From: Acholeplasmataceae bacterium
GTDB taxonomy: Bacteria > Bacillota_I > Bacilli_A > Acholeplasmatales > Acholeplasmataceae
NCBI GenBank assembly: GCA_030603805.1
Contig: JAUVXD010000006.1
Location: forward strand, 1 to 64,000
Direction of reading: 5' to 3'
DNA length: 64,000 nt
A program made the position numbers and the translations under genes. A model generated the notes under the pieces. That model did not search any database, was not told where the DNA came from, and was given only the letters and a program-made list of their open reading frames with translations. Below are positions 43,924 to 53,992 of the stretch, piece by piece; positions within the stretch are counted from its first letter, which is position 1, and each line of letters opens with the position of its first letter.

Positions 43924-45119
43924 TATTTGTCGTCAACACAAGCAATACCTGGAAGTACTTTACCTTCGAGATATTCAAGTGATGCTCCACCACCGGTTGA
44001 AATATGTGTAAATCCATCAGCTAATCCAAATTGAATCACTGCTGCTGCTGAATCTCCACCACCGATAATGGTTGTTGCCTGATTTTTAATGCTTGCTGCA
44101 GCTAATGCAACACTCTTTGTGCCTTCTGCAAAACTTGGGAATTCAAAGACACCCATAGGTCCATTCCAAACAACGGTCTTTGCACTCTTTATATAAGATT
44201 TAAAGATTTCAATGGTTCTTGGTCCAATGTCTAAGCCCATTTCGTCTTGTGGAATCTCATGAATGCTTCTCACATTTTTCTCAGTATCAGCACTAAATCC
44301 CTTACCAGTATAAACATCATCGCCTAGTTCAATTTTGCCTTGAGCTTGATCTAAAAGTTCTTTTGCAAGTTCTACTTTATCTAATTCAAGTAAACTCTTT
44401 CCGACTTCATAGCCCATCGCTTTGAAGAATGTAAATGCCATACCACCGCCGATGAGTACTTTATCTGCAATCTTAAGTAGATTTTGAATAACTTCAATTT
44501 TATCTGATACTTTAGCACCACCAAGAATCGCGACAAAAGGTCTTTCTGGTTTTTCTAATGTACCACCGATAAAATTAATTTCTTTTTCAAGTAAGAATCC
44601 TGCAACGGTTTGTTTGATGTTTGCTGCAATACCTACGTTTGATGCTGCAGCACGATGTGCAGTACCAAATGCATCATTGACAAATACATCGCCTAAAGAT
44701 GCCCAATAAGCACCAAGTTCAGGGTTATTTTTAGATTCTTTATTGCCTTCAATATCTTCAAATCGTGTGTTTTCAAACATGAGGACTTGACCGTTTTCTA
44801 GTGCGTTAATCGCGTCTTCAAGCGCTTTTCCTCTAGTGACAGGTACAAATACAACATCTTGCTTTAAATGAGTCCCGAGTCTTTTTGCAACCACTTCTAG
44901 ACTATTTTTAGCTTTGTCTGATTCATCTTTAACTCTACCAAGGTGTGAGAAAACAATTGCTTTTCCACCGTTTTCTAAGACATAACGGATGGTAGGTAAT
45001 GCTTCAACGATTCTGTTTTCGTCACTGATTTCCCCATTTTTCAGTGGGACGTTGAAGTCGACTCTAATTAATACTTTTTTGCCATGAACATCAATATCTC
45101 TAATTGTTTTTTTTGCCAT
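43923..45119 (-). CDS. pgk: Phosphoglycerate kinase
   Basis: 398 residues. [14 protein letters not shown] near the N-terminus, HLGR and [10 protein letters not shown], and GGGDSAAAV near the C-terminus are diagnostic. The ATG at 45119 (8 bases after AAGGAGG) was chosen over an in-frame ATG one codon earlier; readings from 45209 pass the -10 (45169-45174). TGTTATCGTTAACT at 45141-45154 in the untranslated leader is a one-mismatch cre site. Confidence 0.96.
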   Translation of the reverse strand: MAKKTIRDIDVHGKKVLIRVDFNVPLKNGEISDENRIVEALPTIRYVLENGGKAIVFSHLGRVKDESDKAKNSLEVVAKRLGTHLKQDVVFVPVTRGKALEDAINALENGQVLMFENTRFEDIEGNKESKNNPELGAYWASLGDVFVNDAFGTAHRAAASNVGIAANIKQTVAGFLLEKEINFIGGTLEKPERPFVAILGGAKVSDKIEVIQNLLKIADKVLIGGGMAFTFFKAMGYEVGKSLLELDKVELAKELLDQAQGKIELGDDVYTGKGFSADTEKNVRSIHEIPQDEMGLDIGPRTIEIFKSYIKSAKTVVWNGPMGVFEFPSFAEGTKSVALAAASIKNQATTIIGGGDSAAAVIQFGLADGFTHISTGGGASLEYLEGKVLPGIACVDDK

Positions 45120-45140
45120 CATTATTTCCTCCTTAAATGA

Positions 45141-45154
45141 TGTTATCGTTAACT
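45141..45154. promoter_or_regulatory. cre-like site in the pgk leader
   Basis: TGTTATCGTTAACT fits the CcpA consensus TGWNANCGNTNWCA except for the final base. It lies between the -10 (TATAAT, 45169-45174) and the start codon, where binding would block transcription. The CcpA-like regulator and HPr are in this window. Confidence 0.4.
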
Positions 45155-45205
45155 TAAAAACCGCTCTTATTATAACACTATTTCTAAACATTTTAAAGAT
45201 TATTG

Positions 45206-45616
45206 TCAATGAAAGTGTTTTACTCGAATCTGTGCAATCTCTTTGATTTTCTTCTCATAAGCCTTAAAACTATTTAAAGATAACTTTAAATAAAGCTTGT
45301 TGCCACTTAAAAAATGAACGGTAATCCCCAAATCTTGACTTTCAAACTTTGAAATAGCTGCAAAGTTAACCCAAATGTTATCATAGTCTTTAGCACGCTT
45401 TGTTTGAATCCAAATGTTTGAATCACTGAGGAAAATTGGAATCTTATATTTGAGTCCTATCGTATGTGAGACAGCTTTTAAATATCCTTCATAAGTTATG
45501 AGGAACTGTTTGCATAAAGCTTTGATCCATGAGAGTGTGGAACATTTGGAGAATATGACTTGATTATCTTGATAAATGTATATGCCATCTTGATGGCTGA
45601 TGATATAGTCAATCAT
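45206..45616 (-). CDS. ComK-like protein (competence master regulator family)
   Basis: 136 residues. The C-terminal half, [17 protein letters not shown], then [14 protein letters not shown] and [24 protein letters not shown], follows the ComK pattern (P-I-x-x-D-P-x-N, W-I-x-x-x-x-V, V-x-F-x-[ND]-G-x, L-x-x-S-x-N-S-F-x-x-Q-x-x-x). It lacks the C-terminal extension of Bacillus ComK. The start lies right after the terminator of the next gene with no good ribosome site, so expression may be low. ComK relation is my reading of spaced residues and needs profile support. Confidence 0.55.
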   Translation of the reverse strand: MIDYIISHQDGIYIYQDNQVIFSKCSTLSWIKALCKQFLITYEGYLKAVSHTIGLKYKIPIFLSDSNIWIQTKRAKDYDNIWVNFAAISKFESQDLGITVHFLSGNKLYLKLSLNSFKAYEKKIKEIAQIRVKHFH

Positions 45617-45628
45617 AATTTGATAGAA

Positions 45629-45652
45629 ATAAAAAAAGGCCAAGTGGCCTTT
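45629..45652 (-). terminator. Terminator of the sugar ABC ATPase gene
   Basis: AAAGGCC ACTT GGCCTTT stem followed by a T-run on the minus strand. Confidence 0.88.
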
Positions 45653-45654
45653 AG

Positions 45655-46800
45655 TTATTTAACTTCCTCTTTAGCTTTTTTAACTGGTTTTACTTCTTCT
45701 AATCTCATCACTTGTTCAGTTTCAGGATTGAAGAAATGAACTTTATTCATATCGAAAGCAAGCTTCATCTTATCACCAATGTGAACGCCAGCACGTGCAT
45801 TAATGCTTGCACAAACGTTATGTCCATTAATGTTTGTATATAGGTTGGTTTCAGAACCTAAGAGTTCAGCAACATCAACAACGATATCTAACACAGCACC
45901 TGGGTAGGTTTCAAAGACAACTGCATCATCATGAATATCTTCAGGACGAATGCCAAGAACGACTTCTTTATCAACGAATCCGTTTTGCTTGATGATTTCA
46001 AACTTATCATTTGGAACTTGAATACGATGTGTACCGGCAATAAAGATTTGATTCTTGTCAACTTTACCAGAAATAAAGTTCATTGGAGGTGTACCGATGA
46101 ATCCAGCAACGAACATGTTGTTTGGATGATCATAAATTTCTTTTGGTGCACCAACTTGCATGATATAACCATCTTTCATAACAACGATGCGGCTTGCCAT
46201 CGTCATCGCTTCAATTTGGTCATGGGTAACATAAATCGTTGTCGTTTCAATCTTATTATGAAGTTTAATGAGTTCGCCTCTCATTTGAACGCGAAGTTTC
46301 GCATCAAGGTTTGATAGCGGTTCATCCATTAAGAAAACTTTAGCATTACGTACGATTGCTCTACCTAAAGCAACACGTTGTCTTTGTCCACCGGAAAGCG
46401 CCTTTGGTTTACGTTTCAAATATGGAGTTAAACCTAAGATTTCTGCAGCTTCATTAACTTTTTCGTTAATGATATCTTTTGGCATTTTTCTTAGTTTCAA
46501 ACCAAATGCCATGTTATCATAAACCGTCATGTGTGGATAAAGTGCATAGGATTGGAAAACCATCGCAATGTTTCTATCTTTTGGTGCTTTGTCATTGACG
46601 AGTTCTTCATCAATATAAAGTTCACCAGAAGTAATTTCCTCAAGACCAGCAATCATTCTGAGTGTTGTCGATTTTCCACACCCTGAAGGTCCAACGAAAA
46701 CAATAAATTCTTTGTCTCTAATATCAAGATTAAAGTCAAAAACAGCTTGAACGCCATTAGGATAGACTTTATTGATATCTTTTAATTTTAATGTAGCCAT
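45655..46800 (-). CDS. Sugar ABC transporter ATPase (MsmK/UgpC/MalK family)
   Basis: 381 residues. Walker A VGPSGCGKSTTLRM (about 36-49), signature LSGGQRQRVALGRA, Walker B VFLMDEPLSNLDA, then a C-terminal TOBE/OB-type domain (from about 240). The UgpC/MsmK pattern of single-gene ATPases serving several sugar permeases fits: no permease or binding protein is next to it. Charged C-terminal tail of Lys/Glu. TATAAT-like -10 in the short upstream gap (46801-46880). Confidence 0.88.
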   Translation of the reverse strand: MATLKLKDINKVYPNGVQAVFDFNLDIRDKEFIVFVGPSGCGKSTTLRMIAGLEEITSGELYIDEELVNDKAPKDRNIAMVFQSYALYPHMTVYDNMAFGLKLRKMPKDIINEKVNEAAEILGLTPYLKRKPKALSGGQRQRVALGRAIVRNAKVFLMDEPLSNLDAKLRVQMRGELIKLHNKIETTTIYVTHDQIEAMTMASRIVVMKDGYIMQVGAPKEIYDHPNNMFVAGFIGTPPMNFISGKVDKNQIFIAGTHRIQVPNDKFEIIKQNGFVDKEVVLGIRPEDIHDDAVVFETYPGAVLDIVVDVAELLGSETNLYTNINGHNVCASINARAGVHIGDKMKLAFDMNKVHFFNPETEQVMRLEEVKPVKKAKEEVK

Positions 46801-46852
46801 ATTTTTTCTCCCTTTTTTTGATTCTAAGGCTATTATAACAAGTTATAAGCAT

Positions 46853-46882
46853 AAAAAAAATGTGCACATTGCACACATTTTT
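46853..46882 (-). terminator. Terminator of the PucR-type gene
   Basis: AAATGTGTGC / GTGCACATTT stem followed by a T-run on the minus strand, overlapping the stop codon of the 46881 gene. Confidence 0.8.
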
Positions 46883-47456
46883 AAATGATCAAATGATAGA
46901 TAAGAAATGCATCATTGAAGAGTCTAACATCAAAACCTGTCACTTGGAAAAATTTATCAATTCTTTGAATCAATGTATTTCGATGCAGATAAAGCTTTTT
47001 AGCTGCAAGACTCATGTTTTGATTGGATTCTAAGTAGTTTTTAATACTTTCAATCATCTGATGATCTTGTTCAAATTTTTTCAAGAACATACGCTTCATT
47101 TCTGAATCAATCGTTTTTATATAGTGTCTTAAAATGATTTTATCATCCAAATACACGTATTTATTAAACGGTATATCCTTCATCTTTCTTTGAATAAACT
47201 GCTGATGAACGCTCAGTTGTTCTAAAGTATCAAATTGATGAGAAACATAGATGCGCAGATCCGTTAAAGTATCACTCATGATGTTTAAAATAATATCAGA
47301 AAACACCATGTCTGTTTCGTGATTATAGTAAAGATGAATATGATTGGAAGTTGTTTCAATGGATTCTACCTTAATGAAATCAGAAAATACAGATAAGATG
47401 ACGGATTCATCGGATTTGATAGGCTTTTTTGATTCAATTGTTATGTACTTAATCAC
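46881..47456 (-). CDS. PucR-type C-terminal HTH protein
   Basis: 191 residues. The C-terminal SIKNYLESNQNMSLAAKKLY, then LHRNTLIQRI is the PucR/CdaR helix-turn-helix. The N-terminal 130 residues have no recognised sensor domain. These regulators often control catabolism. It follows two trypsin-like lipoprotein genes by 20 bases and is read with them, which suggests a shared regulon; not shown. Confidence 0.75.
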   Translation of the reverse strand: MIKYITIESKKPIKSDESVILSVFSDFIKVESIETTSNHIHLYYNHETDMVFSDIILNIMSDTLTDLRIYVSHQFDTLEQLSVHQQFIQRKMKDIPFNKYVYLDDKIILRHYIKTIDSEMKRMFLKKFEQDHQMIESIKNYLESNQNMSLAAKKLYLHRNTLIQRIDKFFQVTGFDVRLFNDAFLIYHLII

Positions 47457-47476
47457 ATCATCACTTCCAATCTTTT

Positions 47477-48238
47477 TTATGATAAATTTTTATAAGTTTC
47501 GTAGAAAGTTTGTAACTGATTATAACTGATGGCATAAAGGAAACCATCTGAGTAAAGATACTGAATACCAATCATTTGGTGTGTCATATCAATCAAGACT
47601 GCGCCATTACCGAAATCATCCGAAGGTATATTGGTTTTAAAACCGATAAGTTCTTCCGTTTCATTATAGAGATATGAGTGAAGAAGTCCCATAGTGAGCG
47701 CATTAATAATTTTTCTTTGATACCCAATCAACATAATAGGTTCGCCTTCAAATGTTGATTGTTTGGCGATACTCAGTGCTTTTAAAGTTGCACTACCTTT
47801 GGTAAATCTGATGCCTGATAAACCTAAGGATTCATCTTGGTATTTGAATGTCCCTGTGTAAATATTTCCAAGATAATCATGAATATCAATGGATATAAAC
47901 TGTGATGCTTCTTTTTGAGTGAGTTTCATATCCGTCATGACATGATATTCGGTTTGTGTCACATGAAATATGACCCCTGAACCATATCTTGTTTCTAAAA
48001 GTAATCCTAAACCACTATACACGGTGACTTCAACTTTAACAGATGCAATTGAGGTTTCTAAAGTTACTGTATTGATAAATGCTTGGAAATTTTTAATATC
48101 ACTAATATCATTGTTTTGGTAGTCAAAAAACTGTTCAGATAAAGCGCGATAAGCGTCTGTGTCTTCTTCAAGAATAAAGAGCGTACATCCTGTTAACATC
48201 AAAATCAAAAGTAGCGATAAAAGTCTTAGTTTTCTCAT
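47477..48238 (-). CDS. Lipoprotein, degenerate trypsin-like paralogue
   Basis: 253 residues. Lipobox LTGC (Cys18). It aligns by eye to the 48235 protein: SGVIFHVTQ ~ SGVIFKEDT, DYLGNIYTG ~ DYLGNEYTA, IRFTKGSATL ~ MRFRKGAHPL, and NGAVLIDMTHQMIGI ~ SGSVVINDAYQLVGI. The catalytic His, Asp and Ser positions of the paralogue are Lys/Asp, Leu/Gly and Gly/Asn here, so it is probably not a protease. It could bind the same partner or act as inhibitor. Confidence 0.6.
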   Translation of the reverse strand: MRKLRLLSLLLILMLTGCTLFILEEDTDAYRALSEQFFDYQNNDISDIKNFQAFINTVTLETSIASVKVEVTVYSGLGLLLETRYGSGVIFHVTQTEYHVMTDMKLTQKEASQFISIDIHDYLGNIYTGTFKYQDESLGLSGIRFTKGSATLKALSIAKQSTFEGEPIMLIGYQRKIINALTMGLLHSYLYNETEELIGFKTNIPSDDFGNGAVLIDMTHQMIGIQYLYSDGFLYAISYNQLQTFYETYKNLS

Positions 48239-49032
48239 GACGTACCTCCCACTGGATGTCCAATCAGTTCAAGAAACTCTAATACTTTCGTTAAGGGAAT
48301 GGCAAAAGAATATCGAGATGTATCCGAAGCATTCGAAAAATTACCTGCATAGACAATGCCAACCAGTTGGTAGGCATCATTAATGACAACACTCCCACTC
48401 GATCCTGATTTCACAGGAGCATCTGATACCATGACATCAAAGTTAACATTAATCAGTTCGGTGTTCGTGTTTTCCACTTCAATGGTTGCATATTGAATCA
48501 CTGAACCAAGTGTAATCGCATTGATTTGAAATGATGGGTACCCCATCACTGCAAGTTTAGCATTTTGTTCTGGATTTGATGTTGCAAACGCCATAATATC
48601 GAGTGGATGAGCACCTTTTCTAAAGCGCATCACTGCAAGATCAAAATTCGGATTATTAGCAAGTCTTACAGCCGTATATTCATTACCTAAATAATCACTA
48701 ATCGTATAATTGGCTATCGTACCTGGTGCTTGATAAACAACATGGTTATTCGTTAAAACATAATAATATAAGGTATCTTCCTTAAAAATAACGCCTGAGC
48801 CTGAAGTTGAACCAGAAATTCTGGTTCCGATCTTTTTGACGAGGACGACACTTTTAATAGACTCCGTTGAAATATGATTAAAATAGTCTATGTTTTCCTG
48901 GTAGACTGAAGCACGTTCGGTAACAAATATTTGATATTCATTTTGTAGGTCATCATAGGTCTTAATTGATACACAGGCGGATAGACTAAAGATGATTAAA
49001 ACAACGAGCCATAACTTGATAATGGCTTTCAT
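48235..49032 (-). CDS. Lipoprotein trypsin-like serine protease (HtrA fold)
   Basis: 265 residues. Lipobox LSAC (Cys20), so membrane-anchored outside the cell. Catalytic triad readable as His97 (VLTNNHVV), Asp131 (NFDLAVMRF) and Ser212 (SGSSGSVVIND). No PDZ domain. Related to HtrA-type surface quality-control or processing proteases. The paralogue gene follows with a 4-base overlap. Confidence 0.75.
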   Translation of the reverse strand: MKAIIKLWLVVLIIFSLSACVSIKTYDDLQNEYQIFVTERASVYQENIDYFNHISTESIKSVVLVKKIGTRISGSTSGSGVIFKEDTLYYYVLTNNHVVYQAPGTIANYTISDYLGNEYTAVRLANNPNFDLAVMRFRKGAHPLDIMAFATSNPEQNAKLAVMGYPSFQINAITLGSVIQYATIEVENTNTELINVNFDVMVSDAPVKSGSSGSVVINDAYQLVGIVYAGNFSNASDTSRYSFAIPLTKVLEFLELIGHPVGGTS

Positions 49033-49074
49033 GGCAACACCCTCTTAAGGCTATTTTACGCTAAAAAGGGTAAT

Positions 49075-49112
49075 AAAAAAAGATATTTGCGAATTTCACA
49101 CAAATATCTTTA
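49075..49112 (-). terminator. Hairpin terminator upstream of the 48235 lipoprotein gene, closing suf
   Basis: AAAGATATTTG / CAAATATCTTT stem followed by T residues on the minus strand, between sufB and the protease lipoprotein gene. Confidence 0.82.
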
Positions 49113-49130
49113 AGTCTTTTTAAAATTCGT

Positions 49131-50540
49131 TTATCCAATAGATCCTTCCATCTCAAGCTTAATCAACTGATTAAGTTCGATGGCATATTCCATAGGAAGT
49201 TCTTTTGCGAATGGTTCGATAAATCCCATCACAATCATTTCGGTCGCTTCTTCTTCGGTTAAACCTCTGCTCATCAAGTAGAAAAGTTGTTCTTCAGAAA
49301 TCTTAGAAACGGTAGCTTCATGTTCTAGGAAAACATCGGAATTTCTGACTGAGTTGTAAGGCACTGTGTCTGAGAATGAATAATCATCAAGAATGATGGT
49401 ATCACACTCAACATGGGCTTTAGCACCTTTAGCCTTTTTACCAAAGTCTACTTTTCCACGATAGTTCACTTTACCACCACCACGAGAAATCGATTTAGAG
49501 ATAATCGTAGATGTCGTATTCGGTGCGACGTGAATCATCTTAGCGCCTGAATCTTGCCATTGATTTTTACCTGCAAAAGCAATCGAAATCGTTGTACCTT
49601 TAGCTCTTTCACCCAGTAAAACACATGATGGATATTTCATATTGATGCTGCTGCCAATGTTACCATCAATCCATTCCATATGGGCATTTTCATAGACAAA
49701 AGCACGCTTTGTCACTAAGTTTAAAACATTGGTTGACCAGTTTTGAATCGTTGTATATCTGCATGTAGCATCCTTCATAACAACCACTTCGACGATGGCA
49801 GCATGTAGAGAATCTTTAGAATAAACAGGTGCCGTGCATCCTTCAACATAATTAACATAAGCACCTTCATCTACAATGATCAATGTGCGTTCAAATTGGC
49901 CCATTTGGTCAGAATTAATTCTAAAATAAGATTGAAGCGGTTTAGTGACTTTGACACCTTTAGGTACATAGATAAACGATCCACCGCTCCATACAGCACT
50001 ATTCAATGCCGCATATTTATTATCTGAAAATGGCACAACAGTGCCAAAGAACTTCTTAACTAAATCTGGATATTCTCTGAGTGCAGTATCTGTATCCACA
50101 TAAATGACACCAAGTTCTTCTAACTCTTTAACCGTATTATGATAGACAACTTCACTTTCAAATTGTGTGGATACACCCGCAAGGAAATTTCTTTCTGCTT
50201 CAGGAATACCTAATTTTTCAAATGTGTCTTTAATCTCAACAGGAACTTCATCCCAGTTGTTTTCAGCTCTTTCACTGGACTTGATGAAATAGGTAAAATC
50301 ATCAAAGTTGATGAAGGATAAATCTGGTCCCCATTTCGGATTTTTTAGTTCTAAAAACTTATGATAGCTTTTTAGACGAAAATCTAGCATCCAATCTGGC
50401 TCTTTCTTGTGTGCACTGATGGTACGAATAATATCTTCATTAATGCCTTTACCGGTTGCAAATACAGGTTTAGATTCGGTGTGGAATCCATATTGGTATT
50501 CACCAACAATGGCATCTATTTTCTTTTTATTGTCATCCAT
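49131..50540 (-). CDS. sufB: Fe-S cluster assembly scaffold SufB
   Basis: 469 residues. SufB is the beta-helix subunit on which Fe-S clusters form with SufC and Suf[27 protein letters not shown] and [21 protein letters not shown] near the C-terminus are diagnostic. Ordered as in Bacillus: sufC-D-S-U-B. Overlaps sufU by 8 bases. Confidence 0.95.
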   Translation of the reverse strand: MDDNKKKIDAIVGEYQYGFHTESKPVFATGKGINEDIIRTISAHKKEPDWMLDFRLKSYHKFLELKNPKWGPDLSFINFDDFTYFIKSSERAENNWDEVPVEIKDTFEKLGIPEAERNFLAGVSTQFESEVVYHNTVKELEELGVIYVDTDTALREYPDLVKKFFGTVVPFSDNKYAALNSAVWSGGSFIYVPKGVKVTKPLQSYFRINSDQMGQFERTLIIVDEGAYVNYVEGCTAPVYSKDSLHAAIVEVVVMKDATCRYTTIQNWSTNVLNLVTKRAFVYENAHMEWIDGNIGSSINMKYPSCVLLGERAKGTTISIAFAGKNQWQDSGAKMIHVAPNTTSTIISKSISRGGGKVNYRGKVDFGKKAKGAKAHVECDTIILDDYSFSDTVPYNSVRNSDVFLEHEATVSKISEEQLFYLMSRGLTEEEATEMIVMGFIEPFAKELPMEYAIELNQLIKLEMEGSIG

Positions 50541-50979
50541 TAAGTTGATCCTCCTTGATTTTTAATATGGCTTGCTCGAAAGCTTTCCAAGCCAGTGTTG
50601 CACATTTAACACGTGCAGGAAATTGAGCAACACCTTGATAAACAATAGCATCCCCTTTAAGTATGTCTGGGTTAAAGGGATACCCTTTGATTAATTCATA
50701 AAACTCGCGTAAAACATCTGTTGCATCGTCAAGACTTTGATCTTTTAGTGTGACACTCATCACACTTGCACTTGAACAGCAAATGGAGCATCCGGTGCCT
50801 TGATGTCTGATTTCTGTAATCTTTTGTTCTTCCACCTTGACCTGTACTGTGATTTCATCTCCACATGATGGATTATTCAGGTGTACAGTCATATAGGTAT
50901 TATCAGCGATGATTCCTTTATTTTTCGGATGTTTATAATGATCCATGATCACTTGTCTGTAAAGTTGTTCGATATTCAT
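50533..50979 (-). CDS. sufU: SufU, zinc-dependent sulfur transfer protein
   Basis: 148 residues. Zn ligands are seen: NPSCGDEI (Cys/Asp), [11 protein letters not shown] and RVKCATLAW. SufU takes persulfide from SufS and passes it to SufB. Overlaps sufB by 8 bases, 9 bases after sufS. Confidence 0.93.
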   Translation of the reverse strand: MNIEQLYRQVIMDHYKHPKNKGIIADNTYMTVHLNNPSCGDEITVQVKVEEQKITEIRHQGTGCSICCSSASVMSVTLKDQSLDDATDVLREFYELIKGYPFNPDILKGDAIVYQGVAQFPARVKCATLAWKAFEQAILKIKEDQLNG

Positions 50980-50988
50980 GAGTAACTC

Positions 50989-52194
50989 CTAAAATTGTTG
51001 AAAGAAATCTTTGGCTGCTTGAATGCTATGAACAAACGCATCACAGTCTTCTTTAGAATTATAAATATGAAATGACGCTCTTAAGGTTGAATTAACCCCT
51101 AAGAATTTAGTCACTAGCTGAGCACAATGATGTCCTGCTCGAACTGATACTTGATATTGATCTAACATTGTTGCAATATCATGAGGATGGATGTTATCGA
51201 CGTTAAATGCAATGACTGGATTTTCTGCCGTTGAGTTGTAAACGGTGATGCCATCGATTTCTCGTAGTTTTTTAAGTGTATACTGATGTAGTTCATGGGT
51301 ATGCTCATGAATTGCTTTAAAACCGATTTTTTGAATATATCTGATGGCTTCTGCAAGTCCTATAGCGCCACTAATCACAGGTGTTCCTGCTTCAAAGCGA
51401 AGCGGTGCTTCTTTCCAGGTTGCTTGTGTCAAATCAACTTGATCTGCCATTTCTCCACCGTACTCAAAAGGTTCGAGTTGATTTAAGAGGTGTTTTTTTC
51501 CGTAAAGGACACCAACACCTGATGGTCCAAACATTTTATGCCCCGAAAATGCAAGAAAATCGACAGCAAGGTTTGTAATATTGACAGACATGTGGGGTAC
51601 AGATTGTGCGGCATCGAGGACGACCACAGCACCTTGTTGATGTGCTAATCTGGTAATCTCTTCAATGGGTGTCAAATATCCCATCACATTAGAAACATGG
51701 GTAAGAGCAACCACTTTTGTGTTTAAAGATAAAATGGATCGAAATCCTTCGATTGTAATACGTCCTTCTTTGGATAGTGGAACATATTTCAGGATTGCAC
51801 CTGTTTTTTGAGCTGTAATCATCCAAGGAAGTAAGGATGAGTGATGTTCAAGTTCACTGGTGATGATTTCATCGCCTGGTTTTAAGATTTCCCGATAAGC
51901 ATATGCAATCATGTTCAAACTAGAGGTCGTTCCTCTTGTAAAGATGATTTCATCGGTCTCTGCGCCGATGAAAGATGCAACTGTTGATCTTGCTTCCTCA
52001 TAAAGTCTTGTAGCTTCATATGCAAGATCATAAGCACCTCTATGAACATTGACACCTAGAGTATGATAATAATGGTCGACTTGATCGATCACAGATTTGA
52101 CCTTTAGCGATGAAGCCGCTGAGTCTAGATAGGTGAGTTTAGGTTGTTTTTGATAGACAGGAAAATCTTGTCTAATGCTTTGAACATCCATCAT
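50989..52194 (-). CDS. sufS: Cysteine desulfurase SufS
   Basis: PLP enzyme, 401 residues. AFSGHKMFGPSGVG holds the PLP Lys (about residue 225), and the mobile Cys is in RAGHHCAQ (about residue 363). Class II layout. Source of sulfur for Suf and possibly for ThiI. Overlaps sufD by 4 bases. Confidence 0.95.
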   Translation of the reverse strand: MMDVQSIRQDFPVYQKQPKLTYLDSAASSLKVKSVIDQVDHYYHTLGVNVHRGAYDLAYEATRLYEEARSTVASFIGAETDEIIFTRGTTSSLNMIAYAYREILKPGDEIITSELEHHSSLLPWMITAQKTGAILKYVPLSKEGRITIEGFRSILSLNTKVVALTHVSNVMGYLTPIEEITRLAHQQGAVVVLDAAQSVPHMSVNITNLAVDFLAFSGHKMFGPSGVGVLYGKKHLLNQLEPFEYGGEMADQVDLTQATWKEAPLRFEAGTPVISGAIGLAEAIRYIQKIGFKAIHEHTHELHQYTLKKLREIDGITVYNSTAENPVIAFNVDNIHPHDIATMLDQYQVSVRAGHHCAQLVTKFLGVNSTLRASFHIYNSKEDCDAFVHSIQAAKDFFQQF

Positions 52195-53066
52195 ATACGT
52201 GAATTGACGATATGCGTAAATCTTTCCTTTAAGGATTCATCATCGATTTCATCAATGACAGGACGCAAGAACCCATTAATAATGAGCTTTTCTGCTTCTT
52301 GTTGTGATAACCCTCGACTCTTGAGATAATAAAGTACATCTTCTTCGATTTTGCCAATCGTTGCACCGTGTCCAGCTTTGACATCATATTCATCAATCAA
52401 AAGAATTGGATTAACTTCAACAATCGATGTATCGGAAGTGATGATACCTTTTAAGGTTTGGAAAGCATTCGCATTCTTCATCCCCTTTTCTATTTTTTCA
52501 ACGCCATTTAAAACGATTTTGCCCCGCTTATTAGCGATGCCAATATTGGTCATATCACCAAAGGTATTAGGTGCTTGATGGGTGATATGAACATCAATGG
52601 TTTGATTGTTGTCATCAGATGATACAGCAACCGCACGCATTTTAACTTCTGAGCCTTCACCTTTTAACATGACATCCATTTTAGCATGAATGACATCACT
52701 GATGAAGCCTCCAATAAGATCGAGTTTTGCATCTCGTTCTGCAATAAATATATGTTCTAACAAAGCTTTTTTGCTCGATAATTCACTCACAAGCAAATAC
52801 TTGACTTGACTATTAGGTTTCGCTGTTAGTGAAATTTTATAGGAATTTTCGCTTTCATCCTTTCCGGAAACCTCAAGAATGATTTTAATGCTTGTGCTTT
52901 CTTGGACAACAATCTTTAAGTCTTCATTATTGTCGTCCTCAAGTGTGATTTTTATGGGATCTTGATAATGGATATGTTTAGGTATCGTTAAAGTTGAATC
53001 CTGATAGGTGAAATCTTTGGGGAGTGCTCCAACGACTTCATGATGTTTAATGACAATTTCTTTCAT
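52191..53066 (-). CDS. sufD: SufD-like Fe-S assembly protein
   Basis: 291 residues, shorter than typical (about 430), with a beta-helix core and C-terminal VLYYLKSRGLSQQEAEKLIINGFLRPV that matches SufB/SufD. LIDEYDVKAGHGATIG is the conserved surface. Forms the SufBCD complex. One base overlaps sufC. Confidence 0.88.
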   Translation of the reverse strand: MKEIVIKHHEVVGALPKDFTYQDSTLTIPKHIHYQDPIKITLEDDNNEDLKIVVQESTSIKIILEVSGKDESENSYKISLTAKPNSQVKYLLVSELSSKKALLEHIFIAERDAKLDLIGGFISDVIHAKMDVMLKGEGSEVKMRAVAVSSDDNNQTIDVHITHQAPNTFGDMTNIGIANKRGKIVLNGVEKIEKGMKNANAFQTLKGIITSDTSIVEVNPILLIDEYDVKAGHGATIGKIEEDVLYYLKSRGLSQQEAEKLIINGFLRPVIDEIDDESLKERFTHIVNSRI

Positions 53067-53833
53067 TATTGGTCGCCTTCAGAAAAATCGATACCCAGTT
53101 CAGTTTTGATCCACTCATAACCATTTTGATCGATCTTTTCAATCAGTTCTTGCCCACCACTTAAAACAATCTTACCATCAATCATGATATGGACATTAGT
53201 AGGTTTGATGTGATCTAAGATACGTTGATAGTGCGTAATTAAGATACATCCAAACTCACTATTGACTAAGCTTGAAACATTTTCTCCAACGATTTTAAGT
53301 GCATCAACGTCGAGACCTGAGTCAATTTCATCTAAGATTGCAAACTTAGGTCTTAAGACCTTAAGTTGTAAAATTTCGTTTCTCTTTCTTTCTCCACCAG
53401 AAAAGCCTTCGTTTAAATAACGATGTGCCAAGTCAGGACGCATCTTAAGTTCTTCAACTGTCTTTTCATATTTGATTGCAAACTCAAAAAGACCAACTTC
53501 TTTACCCGATGTCGCACGAAGTGCTTGACGCATAAAATCACTATTGGTGACCCCTGGAACTTCAGCAGGATATTGCATCGCTAAAAACAGACCCGCACGA
53601 GCTCTTTCATCAACTTCCATTTCTAAAAGATTTAGCCCATCTAGGAAAGCTTCGCCTTCAGTAACCTCATATTTGGGATGGCCCATGAGGGCACTAGCAA
53701 GTGTTGACTTACCTGTACCATTTGGACCCATAATCGCGTGTACTTCACCGGAATTAACCACCAGGTTAACCCCTTTTAAAATTTCTTTACCTTCAATACC
53801 AACATGAAGGTTGTTAATTTCTAATTTTGCCAT
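53066..53833 (-). CDS. sufC: SufC ATPase
   Basis: 255 residues. ABC ATPase with Walker A GPNGTGKSTLASALM, signature FSGGERKRNEILQ, and Walker B FAILDEIDSGLD. Drives opening of SufBD. ATG at 53833 follows AAGGAGG; a 39-base longer reading from 53872 would pass the -10 (TATAAT, 53861-53866). Confidence 0.95.
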   Translation of the reverse strand: MAKLEINNLHVGIEGKEILKGVNLVVNSGEVHAIMGPNGTGKSTLASALMGHPKYEVTEGEAFLDGLNLLEMEVDERARAGLFLAMQYPAEVPGVTNSDFMRQALRATSGKEVGLFEFAIKYEKTVEELKMRPDLAHRYLNEGFSGGERKRNEILQLKVLRPKFAILDEIDSGLDVDALKIVGENVSSLVNSEFGCILITHYQRILDHIKPTNVHIMIDGKIVLSGGQELIEKIDQNGYEWIKTELGIDFSEGDQ

Positions 53834-53957
53834 AAAGGACCTCCTTGATTTACCATAACTATTATATAACAAAGGGGTGTTTTTTGCTATTTATATGCTA
53901 ATTTATAATGGCTGAAATAGGGGAAACGTTTTCAATGAAAATATTATGTAAATTTAC

Positions 53958-53986
53958 ATGACTTTTCATAAATCATCATTTATAAT
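53958..53986 (+). promoter_or_regulatory. Promoter of the 54-kb RNA element
   Basis: ATGACT (53958-53963), 17-base spacer, TATAAT (53981-53986). Confidence 0.55.
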
Positions 53987-53992
53987 AGAAAT

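Noticed and set aside
45120-45209. 30-residue N-terminal extension of Pgk
   Set aside because: It passes through the promoter -10 and cre-like site; PGK proteins start at M-x-K-K-T-I-R-D and a strong ribosome site precedes the ATG at 45119.
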